Shown here in pieces: positions 1-12,552 of a stretch of 64,000 bases of DNA. Under the pieces are notes generated by a model, which did no database searches, had not been told where the DNA came from, and saw only the letters and a list, made by a program, of their open reading frames with translations. Location: assembly GCA_944739405.2 (NCBI GenBank), contig OX123199.2, forward strand, positions 5,011,898 through 5,075,897, in the 5' to 3' direction. How positions within the stretch are numbered: position 1 is the first letter of the stretch; each line of letters begins with the position of its first letter. The stretch comes from Euclidia mi. Taxonomy: Eukaryota > Arthropoda > Insecta > Lepidoptera > Erebidae. Position numbers and translations under genes: made by a program.

Positions 1-423
1 TCTTATACTAGTATAAAGCTGAAGAGTTTGTTATAAATATACATTTACACTATGGATACAGAAATCACAGTCCATGTACGTCTGGGAAGTCAAATATCAC
101 TTCAAATATCAATCGTGAATTTGTCAATGTCAAGGACAAACTAATATAATCATCCCCTAAGAGATTAGCACTATTCTAATAGTATTCAATTTAGAACTTT
201 AGCATCCCTAGAGTGCTGTATATAAAAAAAAAACAATACATAAGTAATTAAATATATTTTCTATCATAAATTAATTAGGATTTTTTTTGTTTACTTTTAA
301 ACACACGCCTTTTCCCCGTCGGGACAGGAAGAGACAACAGAAGGCCCCTTGCTTCCATTTAACAAACCTCACGGGCGTCCTCTACATTAATTACTCAACA
401 TAACAAACAATTAGTAATCTCAC

Positions 424-632
424 CAATGCCCACAATCCTGCCAGCTATAGCGCCGAGCGCGAGACTGGGTATGAACAGTCCGCATGGCACCTTGATGCCG
501 AACGTGAAGATAGTCATGACGAGCTTCAGTATCAGTGCCAGGACCAACAGCCAGATGGCGCGGTATACGCCTGGCCCCGCAGCCGCCTTCTCTATGGCCG
601 AGTTTACGTCCGTGAAGTTGCGGTTGTAGTCA
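424..632 (-). CDS. ClC-c: ClC exon 11 (helices up to the GLFIPS motif)
   Basis: Preceded by a pyrimidine-rich tract and CAG, followed by GTGAGA. The first T completes the Cys codon begun by exon 10 (LC|DYNR). It encodes DYNRNFTDVNSAIEK, then a transmembrane stretch, FTFGIKVPCGLFIPSLAL and GAIAGRIVGI. GLFIPS is the conserved chloride-coordinating GxFxP motif. A Cys stands where mammalian ClC-3 has Ser (VPSG). The exon ends with the first base of a codon, so the gene continues leftward past the window edge. Confidence 0.93.
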
Positions 633-3600
633 CTGGCAAGAAAAAAAGAATATTAAAAAAGAACACAGGCTGAAGAAAAACATTTGAAAAAGAAAGCAAA
701 CAGATTTTGATAAAAAACACATTTAAGTACTATTGTGGTTAAACAGTTTATTTTGAAGGTGTTTCATGATTTGTTTTCTTAAATTTATCATGCTGACGAA
801 TTCTGACAATAGATGGTGCTAGAATCACCATGCATTAGCTACGCAACAAAATTAAAATTGTATTTATTAATAACATTCCTATATGTGTGTCCTATATGTC
901 CAAAATATAATTTTCATTTTATTTTTAATTTAAGACCTCTTGTGTGTCATTTTAATACATAATAATTAATTATTTTATTTTAATACATAGTTTATGCATG
1001 CTATCTATATCACCATCTGTCGTTTGAGTTCATCAACACCTAAATATAGGGCGACAGATGGCGTTGTGCTCGTAATTAAACGACGAATGCACTCTTTAGA
1101 TTCATAGTATTTGAAAACAAACTAAATTCGCATTTATAGTAATATAATTGCGAGTGCTCATAAATGTTTCTGAAACATCTTAATCTTAAAATCATTTATG
1201 GATCACACGGGCGGTGTCAGTAGGCTTGTTATATTTTGTCTATATTGCAAAATTTCATCTATTTCAAGACAATTCTAAGACTGCTGTTATCTAAGAACAA
1301 TTTATGGAGACGAACAGTAGAAATTCACACTAAGCTGACTTTGATTACCTACCGATAACGTCAGCATAATGAGATGCACAAACTTCGCTCGTGGTGAGAG
1401 TAAAAGTAAGGCCCTTCTCTCACGAAGCGACTCTCAAACGATTTGTGTTTTGTACCCGTATCCTACGCGTCACTTGTGAGTAGCCACCATACATATTCAG
1501 CTAATTTCGCACACGACGAGACGCTATGACGACGCGTTTGATGTCAGTCGCACGCTACCGTCTTGCTGGTCGCACGCTACCCGAGTAGTATATGCGTCGC
1601 ATTACAAAATGGCGGCGGAACAAACTTTTAATATTATTTTTGTGCAGGAGGTAGAAAATTTTCCATGTTTGTATAATTATAAGCTGCCAGAGACGTAAGA
1701 AAAGATGTTACATAAAAGGCGTGGATTGATATTTAGAAAAAAACAATATAACAGGTCATTTATAGGTATACATTATTTGGAGGATGGGCAGATTGGGACC
1801 ACCTTCCAATAGCAATAAGATTTATGTCATTGGATAGGTCTTTTTAATAGAAACAACTTTTATTATGACGGCTTTGTTGTCACAGTTGTCCGTTCCAAGA
1901 TATATGACATACAAGTTTCAATAAAAATATGTTGAAAAAAGCGTTATTTTTATGGTGCTTAGTACTTTAATTACCATCCGCGTGGTGACGGATTATAAAT
2001 ACGGAATGTCACCACCCCACATCATCCCATGGGTGTCGTAAGAGCCGACAGAGAGCATATTATGCAGAGAACAGCACTAAGAGAAGGAAAACTTGATACA
2101 AACCCTATACCAATCCGTTTGGCCAGCGTGGTATAGTAGACCAATTCCTCCTTTCAAAGGAGAGGCCTAGTCCAGCAGTGGACTTTTAAAGGCTGATGAT
2201 GAGTACTTTTATTTTATTATTATGCTTTATTTTGCAAATTGACTTATCTTCGCGTCTGCCCAAGCGGTTGGTACGGTGCGTGGTGCAACTTTTAGGAAAC
2301 TAAAGGGTTATCAATACTAATATTATAAATGCGAAAGTCTGTTTGTTTGTCCGCCCTTCACGTCGCAACAAAGCAATATTATGTAATTATGTTTTGTGAA
2401 TAGTAAGTTGAAAGATAAAAATAAGATAAAGTTAAAAATATTAAAGATATAAATCTAAGCTCTTTTCGAACGTCATAGTACTAAAATATATACTTATGTC
2501 CCAATTCTATAACTACACCGCACGGCGGGCGTCACTCGGCTCAGCTCCAAGTAACCGGTTTGGAGGGGAGGGGGGGCACCCCGCACTGTTCCTAAGCGCT
2601 TGGGCAGGCACGAGGACGAGTCAGTTTGCAAAATAAAGCATTATATAGTACTAAGCACTATAATAAACGCTTTTTTCAACATACTTTTATCGAAACTTGT
2701 ATGTCATATATCTTGGAACGGACAACTGTTACAACAAAAGTGTCATAAAAAAGTTGTTTCTATTAAAAATGCCTATCCAATGACATACACCTTATTACTA
2801 TTGGAGGGTGGTCCCAGGTCCCATACATTTTTGCCCATTGTCTTTTATACACAATAATTTTATTGCCAAGGAAGCGAAGCAGTGGGGTTATTATTTAGAT
2901 AGTTGGCAATATAATTTCTCAGATAAAGATTCAAATAATAATATGATTCTATTGACATTCTATAAAAATGACGACTCGTCCCTCGACAAATGCCCTATGG
3001 GAACTAGGGGTATGATGGGGACGCTAAGGGAAAACAATAAAAAACTATAGTAAAAATCAACATAATATTTTTTATTTATTTATGGCACTTTAGTATTTTA
3101 ATCAACTACAAATTGGCATAGTCTTTGGACGAAAATATTATCACAAATTTCTAATAATAATATTTTTTTAGGAACACATAAAAAAACCGTCTTGCCCCGT
3201 ATATGGGGTAAGATGGGGAATGATAAATGGGGCATGATGGTGTTAAGAGGCAAGATGAGATTCTCATTCATCTTTACAGAACTTGCATATGAGTATTTCT
3301 TCTAAGTTTTCATCATCCACCCCTGCACATGCAGTATGAGCCCATCGCCCACAGAGTTGACATTTTACCCAATTTTCGATAGATTTCAGGTAAGTGTGGT
3401 AGCATTTGTTTTTATTGTAATGATACAATCATTACGATAAAAACAAATTCTATCTTCTTGTCCTGAAGTTGATGGTCTGGTCTCATTCTGCAGTTTACTA
3501 TTTTTGGTAGTGACGTTCTTGAACGATTTACTATTTTTAGCCGGGAGGTCCTTTGATAATAGGGTACCCCATTATGCCCCGTACGATTTACACCATCTTG

Positions 3601-6600
3601 CCCCAGTCACTGTATTTAAAGAAAATAAAAGTTATAAAACACTCGGTTAGGACTAATGCAATTTTGAATACGCCTATCAATTGCGAGGAAAACGTAAAAC
3701 AATGGAAAAAAATATCATCAGCTCATTACTATTTCTTACCTGTTTCTGAAGTTGTTTAGAAACACAAAATATTGCATCAATTATACACTTTGACAAAAAT
3801 TTGATTGCAAACAAAGAACGAACGCACTTTCGCCGGCTGTCAAGGCCGCACTGAGTATTGTTCGAAAGCGGCTTTTGATTGGCTAATGTGCCACCACGCG
3901 GAAGCATTTAGTTTCGTGTACGTGTGTGTGACCCCGTCTTACCTCGTGACCCCATCATGCCCCTAGTTCCCCTACAACTGATTTTTTTTCGATATACGGG
4001 TGCACCCAGAGTCTTCTTTTAGATTTTCGTTTATTCTTGTAATATAAATACAGAAGAAAATTGTCTTCATCGCTAGAGTCACTAGACATCGTCGTACGAA
4101 TGTTGTTCTTCAAATGATAAAATATAGTCTCATTAGCGTAGCACCGTGTGCGGTAAAGAGTAGCATACCAGTATTCGATCATGGTTTGCATCTCAGTCCC
4201 GTAGCATTTGAATAGCTTCGTGAGAGAAGGGCCTAAGTGAACAATTGTGATACACGTGTCATTGATATGCCATAATGGACTGTAATGATAAGTGGTGCAA
4301 CGGAATCGTGCACGATTCTCTCATATCATATCACGTTGCAAACTGCATATTTATTGGATGAACCTATTACATTTACGACAGTCTCTATTTTTTACTAGAG
4401 GATACCCGCAGTTGCACCTTCATATTTTTTAGTGCAACCCTATGGTCCCCTGCTAGTTAGTTTTAGCTGTGCGTTCTCTGTCAGTCAGGAACGCCAGTCA
4501 CTTCGATGTATCAGTGTTAGGTTTTTAGATGAAAAATTAAACAAGTGATGAAAATTAAGCTTTCATATTTTTTGTCTATATTGCAATTTTAAGATCGTGT
4601 ATTTAAATTGAGGAATTTATCATGACATACAGGACCAGCCGTTCGTCTACGGAGTATTTTGCGCCAATATCGAATGAAGTATAATTGGAACAGCTAGGAA
4701 AGAGTCGTCCAGCGATAAATTCTTAATAATCTTTTATCAAAGGGAGGCGAAATTGGTTTTCTTAGTAAAAACGTGATTGTATAAGATATGAAGCAGTTAC
4801 TTACCACAGAGGGTCCGAGTTAGAGATGCCGCACTGGTTGAATAGGAGGTATATGAGCTCGCTGGTGTTCATGCGAGTGTAAGGGTTGGGGTACGCTATG
4901 ATGGCGGTCACCAACGTCACGCCTAGCACCTCAGTTACGGGGTATTGCCCAAGCTTCGAGTACTTGCGGTAACGGCACCAGTAGATGTTCGCCTTTATGA
5001 AGATTGTAGCTATGCAGCCCTACAAGAAAAAAGAAACGTTGACAAATCATGTTTTTTTTTACAAAATATCTTAATAAACTTTAGAGTTCACTGAACTTTG
5101 TGCCATTAAAAAGCCGCATATTGTAAAGGCTTATATCAGTTTTACTATGTCTCTATTATAAGAAAAACACAGCACAGCTTACTTGCTTAATCAAAAATTT
5201 CTTCGTGTTTTAGTTTTTGAGGCATATACCGTGTGTGCTTTTACCCACTTAATTCATCCCTCAAAAAACACTTTTCCCAATTTATTGCTCCAAAATACCT
5301 ATTTCTTAATTCAATAAAATACAAAGTTGAGTATATATGAGACAATCAAATATTTAACGTTTTTATTTGGCTGTATAATTTATAAAAAAATATCGTGACA
5401 AACTTACATTTTGTTAAATTTCTGTCGTCGCTGTTACATTACAATTAATACTGAGTAGAAAATTGAACGACAAACCGAGTGTGCTTTTACCCACTTAATT
5501 CATCCCTCAAAGACCTTTCCCAACATACCTATAATGTACAATGTAGCACGAGAAATTCTCCAAAACATTTATCTATTCACTAAAAAACAAAGTTAAGAAG
5601 CCTTTTTACTTACCCCAATAATACCGAGGCCAACGAAAGGTATCAGCTCAAAGAATATCCAGGGCTTATTGTACTCCACGAAGAACAGTACCGAGTGCTC
5701 GTTGCCGAAGGGATTGATCGAGCGCAGTATGAACGCCGCTATTAGAGCGCAGAAGAACGAACGCCACAGAGTCTTTAGCGGGAAGTAGTAGGATACCTGG
5801 GGAAAATAAGAGGTTTTAATATTTTGTTTATAGGCAGCTGTACTGGACACCTGCGGCAATAATTATTATAAAGAGGTTTTAATATTTTGTTTATAGGCAG
5901 CTGTACAAGACACCTGCGGCAATAATTATTATAAAGAGGTTTTAATATTTTGTTTTTAGGCAGCTGTACTAGACACCTGCGGCAATAATTATTATAAAGA
6001 GGTTTTAATATTTTGTTTATAGGCAGCTGTACTAGACACCTGCGGCAATAATTATAAAGAGGTTTGAATATTTTTGAACTATTTGTACAGAGGTTTTAAC
6101 TTTTCGTCTGTAGGCTTGGAGAAAATAATCTCAATCTATAAGTACGAATATATGAAAGACTAGATGCCGACCTGTTTGTACTAATATTAAAAAGGTGCAA
6201 GTCCGAGATGGACTGCAGACCGCAAAGTCCAACCGCAGACTGCAAGCGATACCACTAGTCTAGGCAATAGAAGCAACCGCGGGCAAAACTACAGTGAACA
6301 GCCGTTAGCTGCAATGTCACCTGCGGTTGCAGTCTGCAACCCAAATCAGACTTGTACTTCAAAGCTGAAGAGTTTGTTAGTTAGTTTGGTAAGTTGAACG
6401 CGCTAATCGTATTTTGATTTCAATTATTTTTGTTGGATAGCTCATTCATCGAGGATAGCTCATACATCGAGGAAGGCTGCAGGCTACTATAACATCGTGC
6501 TTTAAGCCACGGGCGCGGGACATTGGCCCTAAATAAAGCGGGCTCAACTAGTAAGCTATATTACTGCAACTATGTCAAAATGTGTTTAGTAGTTTTTAGG

Positions 6601-9600
6601 TGAAAGAGAAAGAAATATAGCTATCAAAATTTGTATTCTAAGTGGCTTATTCGCTTTATTCATCACATTGCATAAAATCTACTGTTCAGGGTCAGCAGCC
6701 ATCTAGACTAAGACTCCAAGTCTAAGAGGCGACAGATAAAACTGAACAAAAAATATTGACCAAGGACATGCAAACGAATTAAAACGTTCATTTCCTTCTA
6801 TTGCTTTTTTCATTGTATCGACTTCTAACTTGAGACATCGAATAAATAGAGCGACAATTGTAAATAACACATTTCGTAAAGATATTGAACATATTGAAAG
6901 AACATTCCAGAACGCACTGTAGCTGTAAGCACGTCTGTTTGCATACTTGTATTATAGTCTAAGTCAAGAGCCTTACAAAAATGACCTTGAATGAATTTTA
7001 ACACACACATTAAATTTGTCATGTTAAATAAATCGCGAATGTTTGATTGAAATTATAAATCCAAATCATTTAAAGTTGTGTTCACTTTATTTGTTTCCTA
7101 GAATTGTAATTTTATGGTTTACGCCGCAATGATTTATATCAATAAAAGGCTAATTCGCTCAGTGGAGCTTTCAGAAAATCGGATTTATCTGAAAATAATG
7201 GCACCAGTAAAATATTAATAAGAAGCGGCGATAGCCTAGTGGAGAGACCGACAGACTGCTACGCCGATGGTCCGGGTTCGAATCCACGGAGCGGACCAAT
7301 GACTTTTCGGAGTTATGTGCGTATTAAATTGTTTATTATCGCTTGCTAAAACGGTGAAAGAAAACATCGTGAGGAAACCTGCATGTCTGAGAGTTCTCCA
7401 TAATGTTCTCGAAAGACATGTGATGTCTGCCAACCCGCGCTTGGCCAGCGTGGTGGACTATGGCCTTACCCTTCTCATAATGAGAAGAGGCCCGTGTCCA
7501 GCAGTGGGACAGTATAGAGGGCTGATGACGATGACCAGTAAAATATTTAATATTTTAAACGAAATAAGTATGTAAAATCCGTACGAATAAAGTCGGTACA
7601 TGTATTTTTCAATCTGCCATGTTCGAATCAAAATCGACAAAATATTGTCGATAATCGGTAATAATAAAAAATATTAGTGACATATTCAGCGTTTTCAATC
7701 CCATATCACATAGCCTATCGCAGGCCATTGGTAGACATATACATCTTCTTATTTCTGTCACAATAGTAGCATTGTGAGCACTAAGAGGATTTAACGTCCA
7801 GTTTCCAGTCTTTGCCAATGGTATTATATGCTTGCTGTATTTTCTTTTGTCGCCCCTTTGATAAACACGGTATGAAAAGGGGTATCTTTAATCCGACACA
7901 CCATTGCATCTATACTCTATGCCCGAATAAAATTGAAATGTCTGTCTGTGATTTCATAATAACTATAGTTTTCCAAATGCATACAGTTAGTTATACGATA
8001 CCAACTCATTACCAACGTTATGAAATTTGTCTGTTTATCCTTTTGTATTTCTGTTTATCCGAAGTAATCTGCGTAATGGCTGAACCGATTTCAAAAAGAC
8101 TTTTAATGTAAGATAGATAACTTTGTAGGGGTTGCCCTATACGTAGGTATAGGCTATAACTTGACCCGGTGTTGACGAGACACCGACAAAAAGAGGGTAA
8201 AACGGCGGGCTAAAGCTAGTCAAAAATAAGTAATACCTCTCTTATCCCGCCCCTATTTAGTGCTGACGGAGAATTGAATGCTCCCAAACAAATATTTATA
8301 AAACATTAATGTGTAATACTATTACCACAAAGTATTGTTAACGTATCGATGCAAGCGCGTACATTTTCACTAGCGTTTTCGATATTTCCCCGATAATTAT
8401 CACATCAAACTATTCACTGTTTGCCACACGATTGCTCTATGATTCAGTCAGCTTATGATGTAATATAATATATGTATATTCGTATTTATTATAGTCCACT
8501 CAAGTTAGACTTAAAAAGGGGGTCGTGCTTGCAAAAGGTCGGACAATCACGAATTTGTTATATGTTGTTAAGACCTACACCAGTGTTAAAAATCCAGATT
8601 TGCAATTTTCAAAGTGCTGAAGCGAGAGGTAGGGTGTCCAAAAAACGACATATTAACTACTGTTTCGTAGGTTGTAGAATCATAACGATAAGTTAATATT
8701 CTGTAATCCGGTTAGACTTAGTCAGCAGGCTCCGGGCACCGAGGCGAAAATCTTTTATATAACACAGATAACGCTAGGACGACGAATCATTATGGAGCCT
8801 ATAAATGCAAAACACAAATATGAAGATGATAGAATCATAAGTAACTTAATAAAGCAATATTACGTAGATTTGCGAAGATGTAAAAGAAATTCGGTTTGAC
8901 TCAATGTTTCTAATGAATAACTAACGGCGCCTAGCCACTGAGCGTCAATTTTCTTTTTGCTGGGTCAAGGTGAGAGCGTTATATTAAGTAAAACGTAATA
9001 ATGCATGTTCACCCATCCGGTAGGTAGGACTCATGAGGCTAGCCGCTTCAAAAACTCATCAGCTTCTTATATTGGGATAGGTTTCATACAAGAACTAATA
9101 ACTATCTGCTTTGATTAAGTTACTTGGATCGATCTTATATTTCACTTCATTTTAAAGTTCGTTGCGCTACGGATATTTAACAAAGAGTTCAATAGCCACT
9201 TCTTGTATACAGGTAAGAGTTTAAAATACTGTTCAGATTCTCTATCAACCTATCTGTTCAAATTCAAACACAAAACAAGAACTTTGTCACATAATGTGTC
9301 GTCCCATGTAGGGTCGAACTCATGATACTCGTCTCAATTCTACACAGCAAGGCCACCGCTTAAACCACACTTCATAGGTCTGGGATGCTTAACTTGGGGT
9401 GTACGAACCCTTGAACCCTTTTCCATGGGTGACTTTCTGGTGGTTCATAAATATGTAAAATATTAATGCTCGAAATCACTAGAAGAATCCCTGACATACG
9501 GACAGTCAATGTTATGATAGGAACCTTCACAGGGGCGAATCCAGAAGGAGGTTAGGGGCTTAACCCTGCCCTACTTCTACAAAAGCATTTGTTCTGTTCC

Positions 9601-12493
9601 ACAGACAAGTGCTTGCCTGCATTAAACTTTCTTTCACGAGTTGACTGCCGGATCAAATCCCCTCACCTCAAACCAAAATGAGACCTCTTTCCCAAACAAA
9701 ATCCTGTATCCACCACTAAACCGTTATGTGAGTGCACTGACCTCTTCCAAACTGAAGAGCACGCCACCGATGGGCGCTCCGAAAGCGACAGACACACCTG
9801 CAGCGGCGGCCGCTGAGAGGATCTCACGCTTCTTCGCCTCGTTGCGACCGTACTTGGGGAACAGGTACGACAGGATATTGCCTGTGGACAAGACACGGTC
9901 ATGTACACAACTATACAGCGATAGTTTGCAACTAAGGACCCAGTTCTTAGTGAGTGAAAACCTAGCTGTCATGATCAAGTCTAATAAATGATGAGCCGCA
10001 AATAGTGATATACAACCACATCTAGTAAGGCTGAAAACACGACTCCGTCTTTTTTGTATCTAAGTTATAGGGTTATCAAAATTCAAAAGTGGGCCTTTTT
10101 AAATTTTGACAACCCTATAACAAGCCAAAAGGCAATGAAGCAGAATTCATTAATAATAATGACGAATGAAATAATTTCAGGTAAGAAACAGCTAAATATA
10201 TTTGAAATCGTGGCAAAACTAAATGATATATTCAACCACTTACCGAGGCAACTGGCTATATGGACCATAGGACCTTCCTTCCCCAGTGACAGGCCGGACG
10301 ACACGGACAGAATTAGACCGACGACCTTTATGATGAGCGTCCATTTGCCCAAGTATCCTCTTATGATGAAACCGCTCAATATCGTCTTGATCTCCGGTAT
10401 ACCTGAAAGTAATATACAGTGAGCACACAAAATCAACAGCCCGAAAAATGACGGGCAAATAAAAAGTATTTGACAGTCTACCATAGCAACGTGATGTGTT
10501 TATATTATTTTGTATAGTTTCGCGACTTGTGCACTTAGTACTTATGTTCATCTAAAGGGTCTATGTCGCTTAATTACTGGCAAAAGGTAAAATACCTCAT
10601 ATTTTCCTTGACATTTCGGCATGGGTTACATGTGGGCACGGTAAGACTAGTGTACCTTATATTAGTACGTCTTTATTGTTTTGTAGGTAAGTATGACTTT
10701 TAGTTTCATTGCGCGTTCTTTTTCATCGCTTCATTTTTCATTCATTGCGTTGCGAAAGGGGCACTAAATGTAAATGCAGAATCATAATGTGTAAAGTCGA
10801 CGTCCCATACGCGTACCATTGTGGCTAAGTGAATAAACGAGTTCGAAGGGACCGAGCAATACTTCTTTTGTTCTCTTTTCCTATCCTTGTCTCGTCTCAA
10901 TGAACCTATATACTGAAACCCTAGCACATAGCATCCTAAATGTACCAGTTAACCTAGGGTCGCAACAAAGAGAATACATTCCAAAAGGATACATTCTGCC
11001 AAAGAACAATGGCAGAATTTGGTCTGGGTTTGTTGTGGCGACCTTAAACTTCATATGAACAAAACAAATTGTTTTTATTTTCTACGATTTTTAAAATTTT
11101 CACTTTGCCCCTTTAAAGCTGGAGTATTTTATGATGATAAAAAACGTTCCAATTGATTACGAATACTTTATTATTTGATTGTTGCCATAGACAATGGTGT
11201 GACAGGAATAGACGTGAGTGCTATATCCGTATCGATTATTAAATAAGTAATCAATACGATCGACCTTTATATAGTTGGTTTGGTTTAAAATGCAGTTATT
11301 TAATATTTAATCAACATTATATCAATAAGCTAATATTTTTGAAGCAAAACAACGTTTAAATTAAATAAAAACGTCACAGCATCAATTTAATTTTGTATCG
11401 ATTTCACATAAAATCGGTTTAAAATGTGCAGCTCTGCTTTTGTCTTTGGCTGCGACAGTTAGATGCTACAAAATACTTCCGCGTTTTAATATCAATCTGA
11501 CATTATGTCACTAGACGTACCTACCTACATTGTTTATCTTTCATACTATAACATTCTTTTTACCTACATTGTTCATTCATAACTAAAAATTCAAACACCG
11601 ATATCTTCTTTTTCCACCTTCCCTGAGTGAAAATAGAATCATTTATAAACTCTGTTACTTACGCCAATTTTTTTATATATTTTTTATTACTGTACGCTTC
11701 AATTTAATTTCAGACATTTTGATGTATGGAGATCTGCCATTGTCATTTGGTTAGACTACAGCGCAGATCTCGGGCTCCTAGGCGAAAGTGTTGGATGTAA
11801 TTGGGTAACGCCTGATGATGATGAACTAATTCTTTTGATGGTTATCTAGTATGCACTATCTGTCATAATAACTCTTTCACTCAACTCGCATACAGGTGCA
11901 TAACAACCAAACTACCATCAGCTTTAAAGTATTATACCAAAGCCACGGCAAGTGCAGTTTCCTCTGAAATTCACGTGCCGAAACCGCATAGAACCAGAGT
12001 CACCGCGTCCTACATTGCACTAAATATTCCACAGCACCGATGCAATGATTCAATTTAGATGTAAATGCATTGAATGCACCACTAAAGTACTAGTATTATC
12101 AAATCAGTGCCCAACCACCACCTAGATTGCGGGCTTCCGATAAGCAATTTTGTTCCCGACCGAGATTTGCGCTCGTTTATTGATTATACTTCAAATGGTT
12201 AGACTAGAAATAGACGACGTACATGGGTACTCGTCAAGCTCGACTCTCTAACCTTTATAAATAATAATAAATAAATTAAAAAAATATTGACACTGTAAGC
12301 TCACAAAACAACAAATAAATAATTCATAACACGACAGACAATTAAGCCAACACAGCATGGTGTGTGGTATATAGAATTAGCACGTGGGTTTGCCTAGCGT
12401 GCGGTGTGGTGTGAGTGAGTGAGTGAGTGAGTGAGTGAGTGAGTGAGTGAGTGAGTGAGTGAGTCAGTGAGTGAGTGAGTGAGTGAGTGAGTG

Positions 12494-12552
<59 letters not shown>

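Larger units (their letters stand above)
1410..4233 (-). mobile_element. PIF/Harbinger element with nested insertions
   Basis: Perfect terminal inverted repeats GGCCCTTCTCTCACGAAGC at 1410-1428 and 4215-4233, flanked by TAA duplications (1407-1409, 4234-4236). A TWA target of 3 bp is the PIF/Harbinger signature. A minus-strand transposase start lies near its right end. Inside are a foldback element with its own SINE (about 1780-2840) and a TA-flanked element (2998-3972), so the element is long dead. Confidence 0.8.

Noticed and set aside
426..629. Plus-strand open frame at the left edge
   Set aside because: Antisense shadow of ClC exon 11.
7221..7300. Possible tRNA genes at 7221, 13850, 14140, 41110 and 55150
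   Set aside because: Only A and B boxes are kept; no cloverleaf acceptor pairing, and SINE bodies and duplications follow. They are SINE heads.
9641..9991. Plus-strand open frame of 116 codons
   Set aside because: It is the antisense of ClC exon 8, whose minus-strand reading is unmistakable (GAPIGGVLFSLEE).
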